Shown piece after piece: positions 47,601-54,941 of a stretch of DNA of 64,000 nt. The stretch is taken from positions 620,001 to 684,000 of the forward strand of contig JAXLRU010000003.1 in NCBI GenBank assembly GCA_046330935.1. Reading direction: 5' to 3'. Each line of letters opens with the position of its first letter. Position 1 is the first letter of the stretch. The DNA is from JAXLRU01 sp046330935. Its GTDB lineage: Bacteria; Actinomycetota; Actinomycetes; Actinomycetales; Kineosporiaceae. The position numbers were made by a program, and so were the translations under genes. The notes under the pieces were generated by a model. The model was given only the letters and a program-made list of their open reading frames with translations, searched no databases and was not told the DNA's origin.

Positions 47601-47876
47601 CCGGCTCGTCCGGACGACGTCGCCACGCTCGTGGTCGAGGCCGTGGCTGCTCCGCTTGCCACGGACCCACCGCGCGAGGCGCCGGACCACGCGCACGCGC
47701 ACGACCTCCCCTACGACCCGACCCTCGACCACGCCGGCGCCATCGACCTGCGGGAGCTGCGCGAGGACCTGCCTGACGCCGCGCCCTCGCGTCCCGAGGC
47801 GGCCCGCGAGCGCAGGGCCGCGCAGCCTGGGGAGTCCGACCTCGGCGAGGAGCTGTTCGGGAGGTTCGGCGCATGA
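44667..47876 (+). CDS. tmk: Fused MFS-like membrane protein and thymidylate kinase with long acidic tail
   Basis: A 1069-residue fusion. Residues ~45-465 form an MFS-like 12-helix domain (SFGDWLGLLATIALA, GPVAGALADRFDRRWTMVAGD). From ~490 there is a complete dTMP kinase: FVAFEGGDGTGKSTQARLL (Walker A near 501), the DRX motif VVTDRYVDSSVAYQGAG, and the lid region RRAADASREGEDRIE. After ~700 come ~370 disordered residues rich in Pro, His, Asp and Glu. dTMP kinase makes dTDP for DNA synthesis. The MFS-Tmk fusion is known in Streptomyces and relatives. GTG 44667 follows TAGGCT by 7 nt. The stop overlaps the delta' gene. Confidence 0.93.
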   Translation: MAHHGEDSQRRAAPPDAPATRAALVAPAGAHADAPDHDVRAVLAIPTFRRLWLALTFSSFGDWLGLLATIALAATLAGDSTFLAGAAVSATLIMRLLPSLALGPVAGALADRFDRRWTMVAGDLVRFVLFCSIPLVGTLTWLLVATLLIECAALVWGPAKEATVPNLVPRRRLEAANQISLAATYGTAPVAAVAYSGLALLTGILDNFVETLRANPIDLALYVNGLSFLVSAITIARLSIPRGPGAARQGDAPPLWRSMLEGWRFIGGTPVVRGLVLGMLGAFAAAGLVIGPARQFVRALGGGDPGYGLLFGAVFVGLAVGMWLGPRFLPALSRRRLFGLSLAAAGVLLVLLAIVPNIVIATLLTTGLGAFGGLAWVTGYTLLGLVVDDEVRGRTFGFLQAAARLVLVLVLAAAPPLAGIIGDHTIHFTPMLALTYSGAAVLYLAAGLVAVVLGVAAFRQMDDRRGIALRHDLLAAWRDRMGSAPRPAPAAITGRGAFVAFEGGDGTGKSTQARLLAEWLRADGGHEVVLTREPGGSEVGSALRALLLERDDLDPRAEALIFAADRAQHVATVVQPALESGAVVVTDRYVDSSVAYQGAGLTLDPDEVERLSGWATQQLVPDLTVLLDLPAPQARARRAADASREGEDRIEAGGSAFHERVRGHFLALASRAPHRYVVLDATASVEDLQDRIRERVAAVLPVSARRREEIAAAAGLATPVAADADPGSPVEAQAPGPGRAADRTHPVHPAHGVGPAHAVVADPGAVPAVDPDLDPLGGGHGVPGAAGRADHDGLAGQGLDGAHAAPLPPGHLGDAPARPPAASQLRQDELLTMALPLAEPEMARPFVPWDRVDEAPPYAADTSDVAALAGGSPEGSPEGAGTARPVGSRRLLREQEQRGRGDLADGDLPLAAASALSAQLTEVLPDLSEVFRETPEELGAAAAARGPEAGDPSTALEPVEQATQVVPSVEESLPVEEAPARPDDVATLVVEAVAAPLATDPPREAPDHAHAHDLPYDPTLDHAGAIDLRELREDLPDAAPSRPEAARERRAAQPGESDLGEELFGRFGA

Positions 47877-49105
47877 GCGTGGGCGCCGCCCCGGCCGCGG
47901 GGGTGTGGACCGACGTCGTCGGCCAGCCCGACGCCGTCGCCGCCCTGTCCCGGGCGGTCTCGGGGGAGGCGATGACGCACGCGTTCCTCGTCACGGGGCC
48001 GCCCGGCTCGGGGCGTTCGGTGGCCGCGCGGGCGTTCGCCGCGGCCCTGCAGTGCGCGCAGGGCGGGTGCGGGGTGTGCCACGAGTGCCGGACGGCGCTC
48101 GCCGGCGCCCACGCCGACGTCACGCTCGTGGCGACCGAGCACGTCTTCCTCCGCGTCGAGGAGGTCCGCCCGCTCGTCCTGCTCGCCCAGCAGCGGCCGT
48201 CGCAGGGGCGCTGGCGGGTGATCGTCGTCGAGGACGCCGACCGGCTGAACGAGACGTCCGGCAACCTGCTGCTGAAGTCGATCGAGGAGCCGCCGCCGCG
48301 CACCGTCTGGGTGCTGTGCGCGCCCAGCCCCGACGACGTCCTGGTGACCATCCGCTCGCGCTGTCGCCACGTTGGCCTGCGGGTGCCGCCCGTCGCGGAC
48401 GTCGCGGCGCTGCTCGTGCGCCGCGACGGGATCGACCCGCAGATGGCGGCGTTCGCCGCGCGAGCGGCGGGCTCGCACGTCGGCCTGGCGCGGCGCCTGG
48501 CCCGCGACGAGGGCGCCCGGATCCGGCGGAGGGAGGTGCTGGCGCTGCCCGGGCAGGTGCGCGATGTCGGCACGGCCGTCCTCGCGGCCGGTCAGCTGGT
48601 GGAGGTGGCCGCCGAGGAGGCCAAGGCCGCCACCGACAGCCGCGACGCCGCCGAGCGCGAGGCCCTCCTGACCTCGCTGGGCGCGCACGGGCAGGCGACG
48701 CTGCCGCCCGCCGTCCGCGCCCAGGTGCGCCAGCTGGAGGAGAACCAGAAGCGGCGGGCGACGCGGGCGCAGCGCGACGTCCTCGACCGCGCCCTGATCG
48801 ACCTGTCGTCCCTGCTGCGTGACGTCCTCGTGGTCCAGGTGGGCGCGGACGGCGTGCCGGGGGAGGGCGTCGGCCTCGTCAACGCGGAGCTGCGCGAGGA
48901 GATCGCGCGGATGGCGCGGTCGTGGTCGGCCGAGGAGACGCTGCAGCGGTTGGACGCCGTGGCCCTCACCCGCGAGCGGATCGCGGGCAACGTCTCGCCG
49001 GTGCTCGCCGTCGAGGCCCTCATGGTGCGGATGAGCCCGGCCGGTGCGGCGCTCGCCGCGGCGGGGGACCCGAGCGTGACCCGGCAGGTGCACCCGCCCA
49101 CGTGA
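47873..49105 (+). CDS. holB: DNA polymerase III subunit delta'
   Basis: A clamp-loader subunit of 410 residues. The degenerate P-loop is GPPGSGRSVAARAFAAAL, then the zinc-binding CAQGGCGVCHECRTAL with four Cys, VVEDADRLNETSGNLLLKSIEEPPPRTVWVL, and sensor-1 SRCRHVGLR. The arginine-finger SRC motif typical of delta' is present. The last ~150 residues are the helical collar domain. ATG 47873 lies in the tmk stop (ATGA), so it is translationally coupled to dTMP kinase, linking nucleotide supply and replication. Confidence 0.95.
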   Translation: MSVGAAPAAGVWTDVVGQPDAVAALSRAVSGEAMTHAFLVTGPPGSGRSVAARAFAAALQCAQGGCGVCHECRTALAGAHADVTLVATEHVFLRVEEVRPLVLLAQQRPSQGRWRVIVVEDADRLNETSGNLLLKSIEEPPPRTVWVLCAPSPDDVLVTIRSRCRHVGLRVPPVADVAALLVRRDGIDPQMAAFAARAAGSHVGLARRLARDEGARIRRREVLALPGQVRDVGTAVLAAGQLVEVAAEEAKAATDSRDAAEREALLTSLGAHGQATLPPAVRAQVRQLEENQKRRATRAQRDVLDRALIDLSSLLRDVLVVQVGADGVPGEGVGLVNAELREEIARMARSWSAEETLQRLDAVALTRERIAGNVSPVLAVEALMVRMSPAGAALAAAGDPSVTRQVHPPT

Positions 49106-49183
49106 GGGGGGCACGCCGGACTGTGCACGGCCGACTGTGTACGGGCGACTGGGCGCCCTCCGCGCCCCGGCTACCCTGCCCGG

Positions 49184-50770
49184 GTGACCCGCCGCACCGT
49201 GACCAGCCCGCCGTCGCCCGCCCGCCGTCGCCCGCCGTCGCGGGTATCGGTGAGGCCGGCCCTGGTCACTTCCCTCCTGACGGCCCTGGTCGCGGCCCTG
49301 GCGGGGTGCACGGGCGGGCCCGACCCGGTGCCGCCGGCGTCGTCGGTCTCGGTGCCCGCCGGGGTGAAGGATCCTGCCGCCGACCCGGCGCTGTCGCGCT
49401 TCTACGGGCAGAAGCTGGGCTGGACGGCGTGCGGGGGCGACGTGCAGTGCGCCACGCTCACGGTGCCTCGGGACTGGTCGCAGCCTGCGGGCGCCAGCCT
49501 CGGCCTCAAGGTCGCCCGGCGGGCCGCGTCCGGCTCGCGGGTGGGGGCGCTCGTGTTCAACCCGGGCGGGCCGGGCGTGGGCGTCCTGCCCTACGTGCAG
49601 GCGGCACGCCAGCTCGCGGGCAAGACGGTCACCGAGCACTTCGACTTCGTGGGGCTGGATCCGCGCGGGGTCGGCGAGTCCGATCCGGTGCGCTGCCTCA
49701 GCGACGCCGAGCTCGACCGCTGGACGGCGTCGGACTCCACCCCGGACGACGCGGCCGAGGTGTCGCAGGCGGCGGCCGACGCGCAGGAGTTCGTGAAGGC
49801 GTGCCGGGACAACTCCGACGACGTCCTGGAACACATGGACACGGCCTCGGTGGCGCGTGACCTCGACGTCCTGCGGGCGGCGCTGGGCGAGGGCCGCCTG
49901 ACGTACTGGGGTGCGTCCTACGGCACGTACCTGGGGGCCTGGTACGCGCACCTGTTCCCGTGGCGGGTGGGCCGGATGCTGCTCGACGGCGCCGTGGACC
50001 CGGGGCAGGACGCCGCGGGGTACGTCGAGGGGCAGGCGCGGGGCTTCGACCGCGGGCTGCGCGCGTTCGTCGCGGACTGCCTCAAGGCCAAGGGGTGCCC
50101 GTTGAAGGGGACCGTCGACCAGGCGCTGGCGCAGCTCGGCGGGCTGGTGGAGCGGCTCGACTCGGCGCCGCTGGACACCGGTTCGGAGCGCAAGCTGACC
50201 CAGTCGCTGTTCATCACGTCCATCGGGGCCGGCCTCTACGACGCGACGCAGTGGCCCGCGCTTCGCTCGGCGCTGTCCCAGGCGTTCGCGGGGCGGGGCA
50301 AGGAGGCGCTGGCGCTGGCCGACGGGTACCTCGAGCGCGACGACCAGGGCCGTTACGGCCAGACGCTGGCCGCCAATCCCTCGGTGTTCTGCCAGGACTT
50401 CCCCGAGTCGCGCTCCCCGGAGCAGATCGCCGAGGCCGCCGCGCAGCTGCAGCGGCGCTATCCCCCGCTCGGGGCGTCGATCGGGTGGGGCACGTTGAGC
50501 TGCTCGGCCTGGCCCGACAAGCCCGCGAAGCAGGCGCGGCCCGTGGGGGCACAGGGCGCGGCGCCCTCGCTGGTGCTGGGCACGACCGGCGACCCTGCGA
50601 CTCCCTACGAGTGGGCGCAGGCGCTCGCGAAGGCGATCCCCTCGCGGCTGCTGACGCGCGAGGGACAGGGCCACACCGGGTTCCGCCGCGGCAACTCCTG
50701 CGTGGACGACGCGGTGGAGGCCTACCTCGTCGCGGGCACGCTGCCGGCCGACGGCACCCGCTGCCGCTGA
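49184..50770 (+). CDS. Secreted alpha/beta-hydrolase lipoprotein, tripeptidyl-aminopeptidase-like
   Basis: A 528-residue exported enzyme. The signal sequence ends in a lipobox LAGC near residue 42. The alpha/beta-hydrolase core has oxyanion-hole VFNPGGPGVG, FVGLDPRGVGESDPVRC, nucleophile elbow YWGASYGTYLG, catalytic Asp in GTTGDPATPYEWA and His in GQGHTGF near the end. The C-terminal TAP-like domain matches Streptomyces SlpD/SlpE-type mycelial peptidases that remove tripeptides or Pro-containing ends. GTG 49184 is 6 nt after TACCCT (leaderless). Confidence 0.92.
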   Translation: MTRRTVTSPPSPARRRPPSRVSVRPALVTSLLTALVAALAGCTGGPDPVPPASSVSVPAGVKDPAADPALSRFYGQKLGWTACGGDVQCATLTVPRDWSQPAGASLGLKVARRAASGSRVGALVFNPGGPGVGVLPYVQAARQLAGKTVTEHFDFVGLDPRGVGESDPVRCLSDAELDRWTASDSTPDDAAEVSQAAADAQEFVKACRDNSDDVLEHMDTASVARDLDVLRAALGEGRLTYWGASYGTYLGAWYAHLFPWRVGRMLLDGAVDPGQDAAGYVEGQARGFDRGLRAFVADCLKAKGCPLKGTVDQALAQLGGLVERLDSAPLDTGSERKLTQSLFITSIGAGLYDATQWPALRSALSQAFAGRGKEALALADGYLERDDQGRYGQTLAANPSVFCQDFPESRSPEQIAEAAAQLQRRYPPLGASIGWGTLSCSAWPDKPAKQARPVGAQGAAPSLVLGTTGDPATPYEWAQALAKAIPSRLLTREGQGHTGFRRGNSCVDDAVEAYLVAGTLPADGTRCR

Positions 50771-50814
50771 CCTCGGGCGCCGATCGGCGCCGCCAGGCGG
50801 GCGTCAGACGCGGG

Positions 50815-51312
50815 TCAGCCGCCCGCCGTCAGGGGCGCGCCGCGCAGGCCGAGTCCGCGGCCCGGGGCGAGCTGCTGCTGGGCCACGGCACGGTCCTGCC
50901 CGGCGGTGGGATCGGGCGCGGTGGTCACGGGGCGCCAGCTCGAGCCGAGCACGCCCGACCACAGGGCCAGCGCGAGCGCGACGGCGGCGACGAGCGGCAC
51001 GGCGAGGGCGACGGCCCACAGCGGCGGGGGCTCGACGCCGGGGACGGCGTCGAGCAGTGCGCCGGAGCCGTCGTCGTAGGCCCTGTCGTAGGCGGGGACC
51101 GGGGCGGACGGCTCGTTGAGGGCGGGCAGGAGCCGGATCGCGCCGAGCTCGCCGGGGTGCCCGAGCATCAGCGGGGAGAGGGCGGAGCCGTTGCCACGCG
51201 CCGCCGCGGCCGGGACGAGCGGTGCCGGGCGGGGATGGGACCCGCCGCGGACCGTCGGCGCCGCCACTCCCGACGAGACCAGGTTGCGAGGAGTAGCAGT
51301 CACGGCACTCAT
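50815..51312 (-). CDS. Hypothetical single-pass membrane protein
   Basis: A 165-residue protein with a ~95-residue cytoplasmic N terminus (MSAVTATPRNLVSSG..., GNGSALSPLMLGHPG), one helix (LWAVALAVPLVAAVALALALW) and a short exterior tail rich in Gln/Ala/Gly. ATG 51312 has CAGGTGG about 4 nt upstream. It converges with the peptidase gene with a 44-bp gap. No known family was recognised. Confidence 0.62.
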   Translation of the reverse strand: MSAVTATPRNLVSSGVAAPTVRGGSHPRPAPLVPAAAARGNGSALSPLMLGHPGELGAIRLLPALNEPSAPVPAYDRAYDDGSGALLDAVPGVEPPPLWAVALAVPLVAAVALALALWSGVLGSSWRPVTTAPDPTAGQDRAVAQQQLAPGRGLGLRGAPLTAGG

Positions 51313-51558
51313 TGCCACCTGATCGGATGGTGAAGATCCATCCTCTGAGGGGCCGATGGCGCCGGACGGTGCATTGCGAGCAGTCTTGGGGCTGTTTGCG
51401 TGTCTAGGTGGGCCCGTCGCTTGTGAGGCGATGCGGTCATGTTCGGCCATGTCCGACATGGTTCCGCCAAGACGGCGGTCCGGCCTCTCGATCAGGACAG
51501 TGCCGCCATCGGGGGCAGGCGCCCGGCAACCGGGTCTCCTGCGGTGTCGGAGAGGCCC

Positions 51559-51564
51559 TATACT
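51559..51564 (+). promoter_or_regulatory. -10 box of the tRNA-Thr promoter
   Basis: TATACT, a near-perfect -10, ends 35 bp before the mature tRNA 5' end. No good -35 is seen. Confidence 0.55.
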
Positions 51565-51599
51565 CGTTGCTCGTGCCTGGCGCGCTCGCGCCCGGCGCT

Positions 51600-51673
51600 G
51601 CCGCCTTAGCTCAGTCGGCCAGAGCGACGCACTCGTAATGCGTAGGTCGTGGGTTCGATTCCCACAGGCGGCT
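51600..51673 (+). tRNA. tRNA-Thr (anticodon CGT)
   Basis: A complete cloverleaf: acceptor GCCGCCT/AGGCGGC, D arm GCTC/GAGC, anticodon stem ACGCA/TGCGT around loop CTCGTAA (anticodon CGT at 51634-51636), T arm GTGGG/CCCAC with TTCGATT loop, and discriminator T. CCA is not encoded. It decodes ACG. There is no integrase gene next to it and no second copy of its 3' end was noticed, so it is not an element border here. Confidence 0.97.
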
Positions 51674-51684
51674 CTCTCGTTCCC

Positions 51685-51716
51685 GAAGCCCGGCTCCCTC
51701 CTGGGGGCCGGGCTTC
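51685..51716. terminator. Hairpin after tRNA-Thr
   Basis: Perfect 10-bp arms GAAGCCCGGC/GCCGGGCTTC with a 12-nt loop, starting 12 nt after the tRNA. Confidence 0.6.
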
Positions 51717-51827
51717 TGCATGCATCCCCCTTGCCTGTCCCCACGGCCGCCCGCTTGCTGGCGAACTGCGCAGCTCGTCGCAACGCCCCGCGATATCCCT
51801 GCTCTCCTTCGAGTGCATGCTGGCCCG

Positions 51828-52088
51828 GTGACCGATCGATCCGTAACCGCACCGCCACCGCCCGAGCCGGGACAGAAGCTCCAGGGCCCGGCGTCGTACT
51901 TCCCGAGCATCGAGAAGACCTACGGCCGACCGATCCAGCACTGGCTCGACGTCGCCGTCGACCTGCTCGACTCGTTGCCGCACATGGAGGCCGTCGCGGC
52001 CCTGAAGGGCGAGCACGGCCTCGGCCACGGGCACGCCAACGCGGTGGTCGCCTACGTCCGGGCCCAGCTGGCAGACGGACAGCACTGA
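51828..52088 (+). CDS. DUF4287 small protein
   Basis: An 86-residue soluble protein. The central block GPASYFPSIEKTYGRPIQHW with HMEAVAALKGEHGLGHGHAN is the DUF4287 signature. Function is unknown; relatives are found alone or fused to DUF5655. GTG 51828 is 6 nt after CATGCT, fitting a leaderless mRNA. It lies just outside the Tn3 element, converging on the 3' remnant of the interrupted MerR gene, so it is chromosomal rather than transposon cargo. Confidence 0.85.
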   Translation: MTDRSVTAPPPPEPGQKLQGPASYFPSIEKTYGRPIQHWLDVAVDLLDSLPHMEAVAALKGEHGLGHGHANAVVAYVRAQLADGQH

Positions 52089-52141
52089 GCCGGGAGGTCC
52101 GCGCGGCCGAACGGGGCGACGACGTCAGCGGGGCGAGGACG

Positions 52142-52228
52142 TCAGCGGGGCGCCACCGGGAAGACCGGCCAGCCGATCTCGGTCCGCCACTGGCGGGCGT
52201 CAGCGGTGTCGCGCGGCCCGCTGAGGTA
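52142..52228 (-). pseudogene. Detached 3' end of the MerR-type regulator gene
   Basis: The minus-strand sequence continues the frame of the MerR gene on the far side of the transposon. After the shared TACCT it encodes L-SGPRDTADARQWRTEIGWP, then VFPVAPR and a TGA at 52144-52142. This is a typical end of a GyrI-like effector domain. The remnant has no start and is not expressed as a protein. A 15-bp direct repeat GACGTCAGCGGGGCG (52121 and 52138) overlaps its end. Confidence 0.88.
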
Positions 52229-52269
52229 GGGGTCTGAGGTGCAGCGGTACAAGATCCGGCGCTAAGGGC
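52229..52269 (+). repeat. Left terminal inverted repeat of the Tn3 element
   Basis: 41 bp, starting GGGGTCTGAG and ending GCTAAGGGC. It differs from the right end by one base (A for G at the 24th base). It is preceded by the target duplication AGGTA. Confidence 0.95.
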
Positions 52270-52441
52270 TGTCGGTCCGGTTGGGGTGTACTCCAGATGC
52301 ACAGTCACCGAGCAGACCTATTGCGTCAGGTTGGGGTTGGTGCGGTGGCTTTCTTGACGTCTGTCGGCCGACTTCTTACAGTCCAACCTGACAGTCGCAG
52401 CGGCGTGCGGGGTAGATCGGTCTCGAGCGGGTGGTGAGTCG
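52270..52441. promoter_or_regulatory. Candidate res (resolution) site of the transposon
   Basis: This non-coding stretch before tnpR holds several dyads: GTCAGGTTGG (52325-52334) against CCAACCTGAC (52383-52392), the repeated heptamer CTGTCGG (52269 and 52361), and CTGT/ACAG at 52361-52381. Such spaced inverted sites upstream of a resolvase are typical of Tn3 res, where the resolvase binds, resolves cointegrates and represses its own promoter. Confidence 0.6.
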
Positions 52442-53032
52442 GTGCGGGTCGGGTACGTCAGGGTGAGCACTGTCGAGCAGAACACGGTGCGCCAGCTCGA
52501 CGGTGTCGACGTGGAGCGGGTGTTCACCGACACCGCGTCGGGCAAGGACGCCCGTCGGCCGCAGCTGGCCGAGCTGCTGGGGTTCGTCCGCGACGGCGAC
52601 ACCGTGGTGGTGCACTCGATGGACCGGCTGGCCCGCAATCTCGATGACCTGCGCCGCCTGGTGCGCCTGTTGACCGGCAAGGGCGTGCGCGTGGAGTTCG
52701 TGAAGGAAGCGTTGACCTTCACCGGGGAGGACTCCCCGATGGCCACGTTGCTGTTGTCGGTGATGGGTGCCTTCGCCGAGTTCGAGCGTGCTCTGATCAG
52801 GGAGCGTCAGCGGGAGGGCATCGCTGCGGCTCGCCGGCGCGGCGCCTACACCGGACGCAAGCCGGCTCTGACCCCGGAGCTGGCCGAGCAGCTGCGGGCG
52901 CGGGCCGCGGCGGGGGAGTCCAAGGCCGCGTTGGCCCGGGAGTTCGGGATCAGCCGGGAGACCGTCTACGCCTACCTGCGCCCGGCCCCGGCGGCACCGA
53001 CCCCGGCGGGCACAGCAGAAGCAGCCCGATGA
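52442..53032 (+). CDS. tnpR: Serine recombinase (Tn3 resolvase)
   Basis: A 196-residue resolvase that resolves Tn3 cointegrates at res. The catalytic Ser9 lies in VGYVRVSTVEQN; other conserved parts are DTASGKDARRPQL, VVHSMDRLARNLDDL, and FERALIRERQREGI before the C-terminal HTH AALAREFGISRETVYAYLR. It appears intact. GTG 52442 gives the standard N terminus. It is transcribed inward from the left end, next to the candidate res site. Confidence 0.95.
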   Translation: MRVGYVRVSTVEQNTVRQLDGVDVERVFTDTASGKDARRPQLAELLGFVRDGDTVVVHSMDRLARNLDDLRRLVRLLTGKGVRVEFVKEALTFTGEDSPMATLLLSVMGAFAEFERALIRERQREGIAAARRRGAYTGRKPALTPELAEQLRARAAAGESKAALAREFGISRETVYAYLRPAPAAPTPAGTAEAAR

Positions 53033-53136
53033 GCAGCCGGGAGGACCTGGAGCAGCGAATCGCCGTGTTCGGGGGCATGCCCAGTGTCGGTGTCCCAGGA
53101 CGAGCACACCAACCGTGCTGGGCCGGGTGGTGAGGT
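53029..53136 (+). CDS. Possible small protein or remnant after the resolvase
   Basis: ATG 53029 overlaps the resolvase stop (ATGA) and opens a 35-codon frame starting MSSREDLEQRIAVFGGMPSV. The coupling is suggestive, but the tail reads Pro/Trp-rich and no family is recognised. It may be the stub of a longer cargo gene removed when the lspA operon was acquired. Confidence 0.25.
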
Positions 53137-53164
53137 CGACGGCGGGACGGCGGCGGTGTGCTGG

Positions 53165-53734
53165 TTACGGCGATGCGTCCCGGCCTTGGTCGGAGGGCAC
53201 CGTCCGGTCGGGTCGGGCCGGCGGCGCGTTGAAGGTGGCGAGCACGAGCAGACAGGCGCCGGTGCAGATGGCGACGTCGGCGAGGTTGAACGTGGGCCAC
53301 CAGCCGGTGTGCAGGTAGTCGGTGACAGCACCGTCGACCGCTCGGTCAGCGAGGTTCGCGGTCGCGCCGCCGAGGATCGCGCCCAGGCCGGCCAGGTGGA
53401 GCCGGGAGGCTGAGCGGGCTGCGCGCCAGCCGGCGATCCCGATCGCCGCGGTGATCAGCGCGGTCACCGCGACGATGACCGGCGCCGGGGCGTGTGAGCC
53501 GAGGGAGAACGCGACTCCCGTGTTGGAGGCCAGGCGCAGGTCGACGACCCAGCCGTCGAGGCCGGCGGTCGGCAGGCTGCTGCGCGCCCATGCCTTGGCG
53601 CCGAGGTCGGCGATCGCGACGGCCGCGGCGGCGCCGAAGAGGCTGGCGCGGCGGCGGGCGAGGTTGCCGCGCCCCGCGGCGGCCGGTTCCGCTGTGCCTG
53701 CGGTGGCGGGCTGACGGGGCGCCCGGGCGGTCAC
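53165..53734 (-). CDS. lspA: Lipoprotein signal peptidase (signal peptidase II), transposon copy
   Basis: A 189-residue aspartic peptidase of the membrane that cleaves lipoprotein signal peptides. Four helices are visible. Catalytic Asp residues are in GGATANLADRA and in FNLADVAICTG, and the N-terminal NTGVAFSLG motif is present. Extra copies of LspA are part of lead-resistance cassettes (PbrC), with a UppP-type phosphatase (PbrB) nearby, as here. GTG 53734 overlaps the methyltransferase stop by 4 bp. It is the last gene of the arsR-cdf-mtase-lspA operon. Confidence 0.93.
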   Translation of the reverse strand: MTARAPRQPATAGTAEPAAAGRGNLARRRASLFGAAAAVAIADLGAKAWARSSLPTAGLDGWVVDLRLASNTGVAFSLGSHAPAPVIVAVTALITAAIGIAGWRAARSASRLHLAGLGAILGGATANLADRAVDGAVTDYLHTGWWPTFNLADVAICTGACLLVLATFNAPPARPDRTVPSDQGRDASP

Positions 53735-54285
53735 GCGGTGGCCTGGAAGGCGAAGGCGTCGGGGCGGGTGCGGACGCTGGCGTGACCGAAGCCGGCGGCG
53801 GCCAGCCTGGCCGGCAGGCCGGCGGGGTCGATGAGGCGCATCGTGTCGCCGAGGTGCGCGAGGGCGAACAGCGGTCCCCACCGGCTGTCGCTGCCGGCGA
53901 GGACGCCGCCGGGGCGCAGCACTCGACGGGCTTCGGTGAGCAGCTGGTTCTGCAGGTCGATGGTGGGGACGTGGTGCAGCATCGTGAAGGCCACGACGAC
54001 GTCGAAGCTGCCGGCGGCGAAGGGTAGGTCCGTGGCGTCGGCGCGGTGCACCTCGACGACGGGTAGCCGCGCGGCGAGTGCGGCGGCGTCGGCCGGGTCG
54101 AGTTCGACGGCGGTCAACGCACCGCAGCGGGGCGTCAGCCAGTCGGTGGTGCGGCGGGGGCCGCTGCCCAGCTCGAGCACACGGGAACCGGCCAGGGGAA
54201 CTCCCTCGGTGGCCCAGGGCAGCAGCCGGTCCAGGTGGCGCCGCCACCGCCCGGAGCGGCAGTAGCGGCGGTGAATGAGGTTCAT
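53731..54285 (-). CDS. Class I SAM-dependent methyltransferase of the transposon cassette
   Basis: A 184-residue methyltransferase. Motif I is VLELGSGPRRTTDWL, acidic loop AVELDPADAAAL, RADATDLPFAAGSFDVVV, then FTMLHHVPTIDLQNQLLTEA and RVLRPGGVLAGSD. It resembles ubiquinone/menaquinone-type small-molecule methyltransferases (UbiE-like). The substrate is unknown; it has no counterpart in the classic pbr operon and could act on a membrane lipid or a metal(loid). It overlaps both neighbours by 4 bp, so it is made together with the transporter and LspA. Confidence 0.87.
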   Translation of the reverse strand: MNLIHRRYCRSGRWRRHLDRLLPWATEGVPLAGSRVLELGSGPRRTTDWLTPRCGALTAVELDPADAAALAARLPVVEVHRADATDLPFAAGSFDVVVAFTMLHHVPTIDLQNQLLTEARRVLRPGGVLAGSDSRWGPLFALAHLGDTMRLIDPAGLPARLAAAGFGHASVRTRPDAFAFQATA

Positions 54286-54941
54286 GCGTCCTCGGCGCAG
54301 TCGTCGCAGACCAGCTCGCCTTCCCAGGCCTCGCGTCCTTCGTGGATGGCGAACGCGGCGATGACGAACCCGGCGGCCGGGTCCAGCCAGCCCTGCCCGG
54401 TGATGGCGAACAGGGCCAGGCCGAGCAGGGTGGAGATGCTGAGCAGGACGCAGATCCGCGTCTCCGCGGCGTCGGCGAGGATCAGCCGGTCCCCCAGCTG
54501 CTCACCGACGCGGCGCTTGGCCGCGGCCAGGACCGGCATGATGATCACGCTGAGCGTGAGCAGCACGATGCCGACGATGCTGTTGTCCGGGGTCGAGCCG
54601 TCGAGCAGGTCTCTGGCGCCCTCGATGATGACGTAGGCGGCGAGCACCCAGAAGGTGACCGCGACGGCCTTGAGGGTGCGGCGCTCCTTGGCTTCGTCGG
54701 CGTCGCCGTTGCGCAGCCGGGCGGCCAGCCGGATGGCGACGAGCACGCTGGCGGCGACCTCGATGCCGGAGTCGGCGCCGAACCCGACCAGGGAGACCAG
54801 CCCGGCCAGCAACCCGAAGGTGACGGCCAGCACGCCTTCGGCGATGTTGTAGACGACGGTGAACTGGGCCAGGCGCAGACCGCGGCGGGTCAGCCGCTCG
54901 ATCTCCTGCGGCGGCAGGTCACTGCGGGTCACCGCGCTCAT
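54282..54941 (-). CDS. Small CDF-like cation transporter
   Basis: A 219-residue, six-helix transporter. Helix 2 has VSLVGFGADSGIEVAASVLV and helix 5 ILADAAETRICVLLSIS, giving the D...E pairs that take the place of the HxxxD metal site of classical CDF proteins. The cytoplasmic C-terminal domain is missing and the protein ends in a Cys motif CDDCAEDA that could bind soft metals. It probably exports Zn2+, Cd2+ or Pb2+ under control of the upstream ArsR gene, whose stop it overlaps by 4 bp (ATG 54941). Confidence 0.87.
   Translation of the reverse strand: MSAVTRSDLPPQEIERLTRRGLRLAQFTVVYNIAEGVLAVTFGLLAGLVSLVGFGADSGIEVAASVLVAIRLAARLRNGDADEAKERRTLKAVAVTFWVLAAYVIIEGARDLLDGSTPDNSIVGIVLLTLSVIIMPVLAAAKRRVGEQLGDRLILADAAETRICVLLSISTLLGLALFAITGQGWLDPAAGFVIAAFAIHEGREAWEGELVCDDCAEDA

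Noticed and set aside
51828..52088. DUF4287 gene as transposon cargo
   Set aside because: It lies outside the left inverted repeat and target duplication, beyond the remnant of the interrupted gene.
51600..52228. tRNA-Thr as the attachment site of an integrative element
   Set aside because: There is no tyrosine integrase and no second tRNA 3' end. The mobile element downstream has its own Tn3 ends and target duplication.
53084..53734. Plus-strand frames opposite lspA
   Set aside because: Shadows of the conserved LspA sequence on the minus strand.
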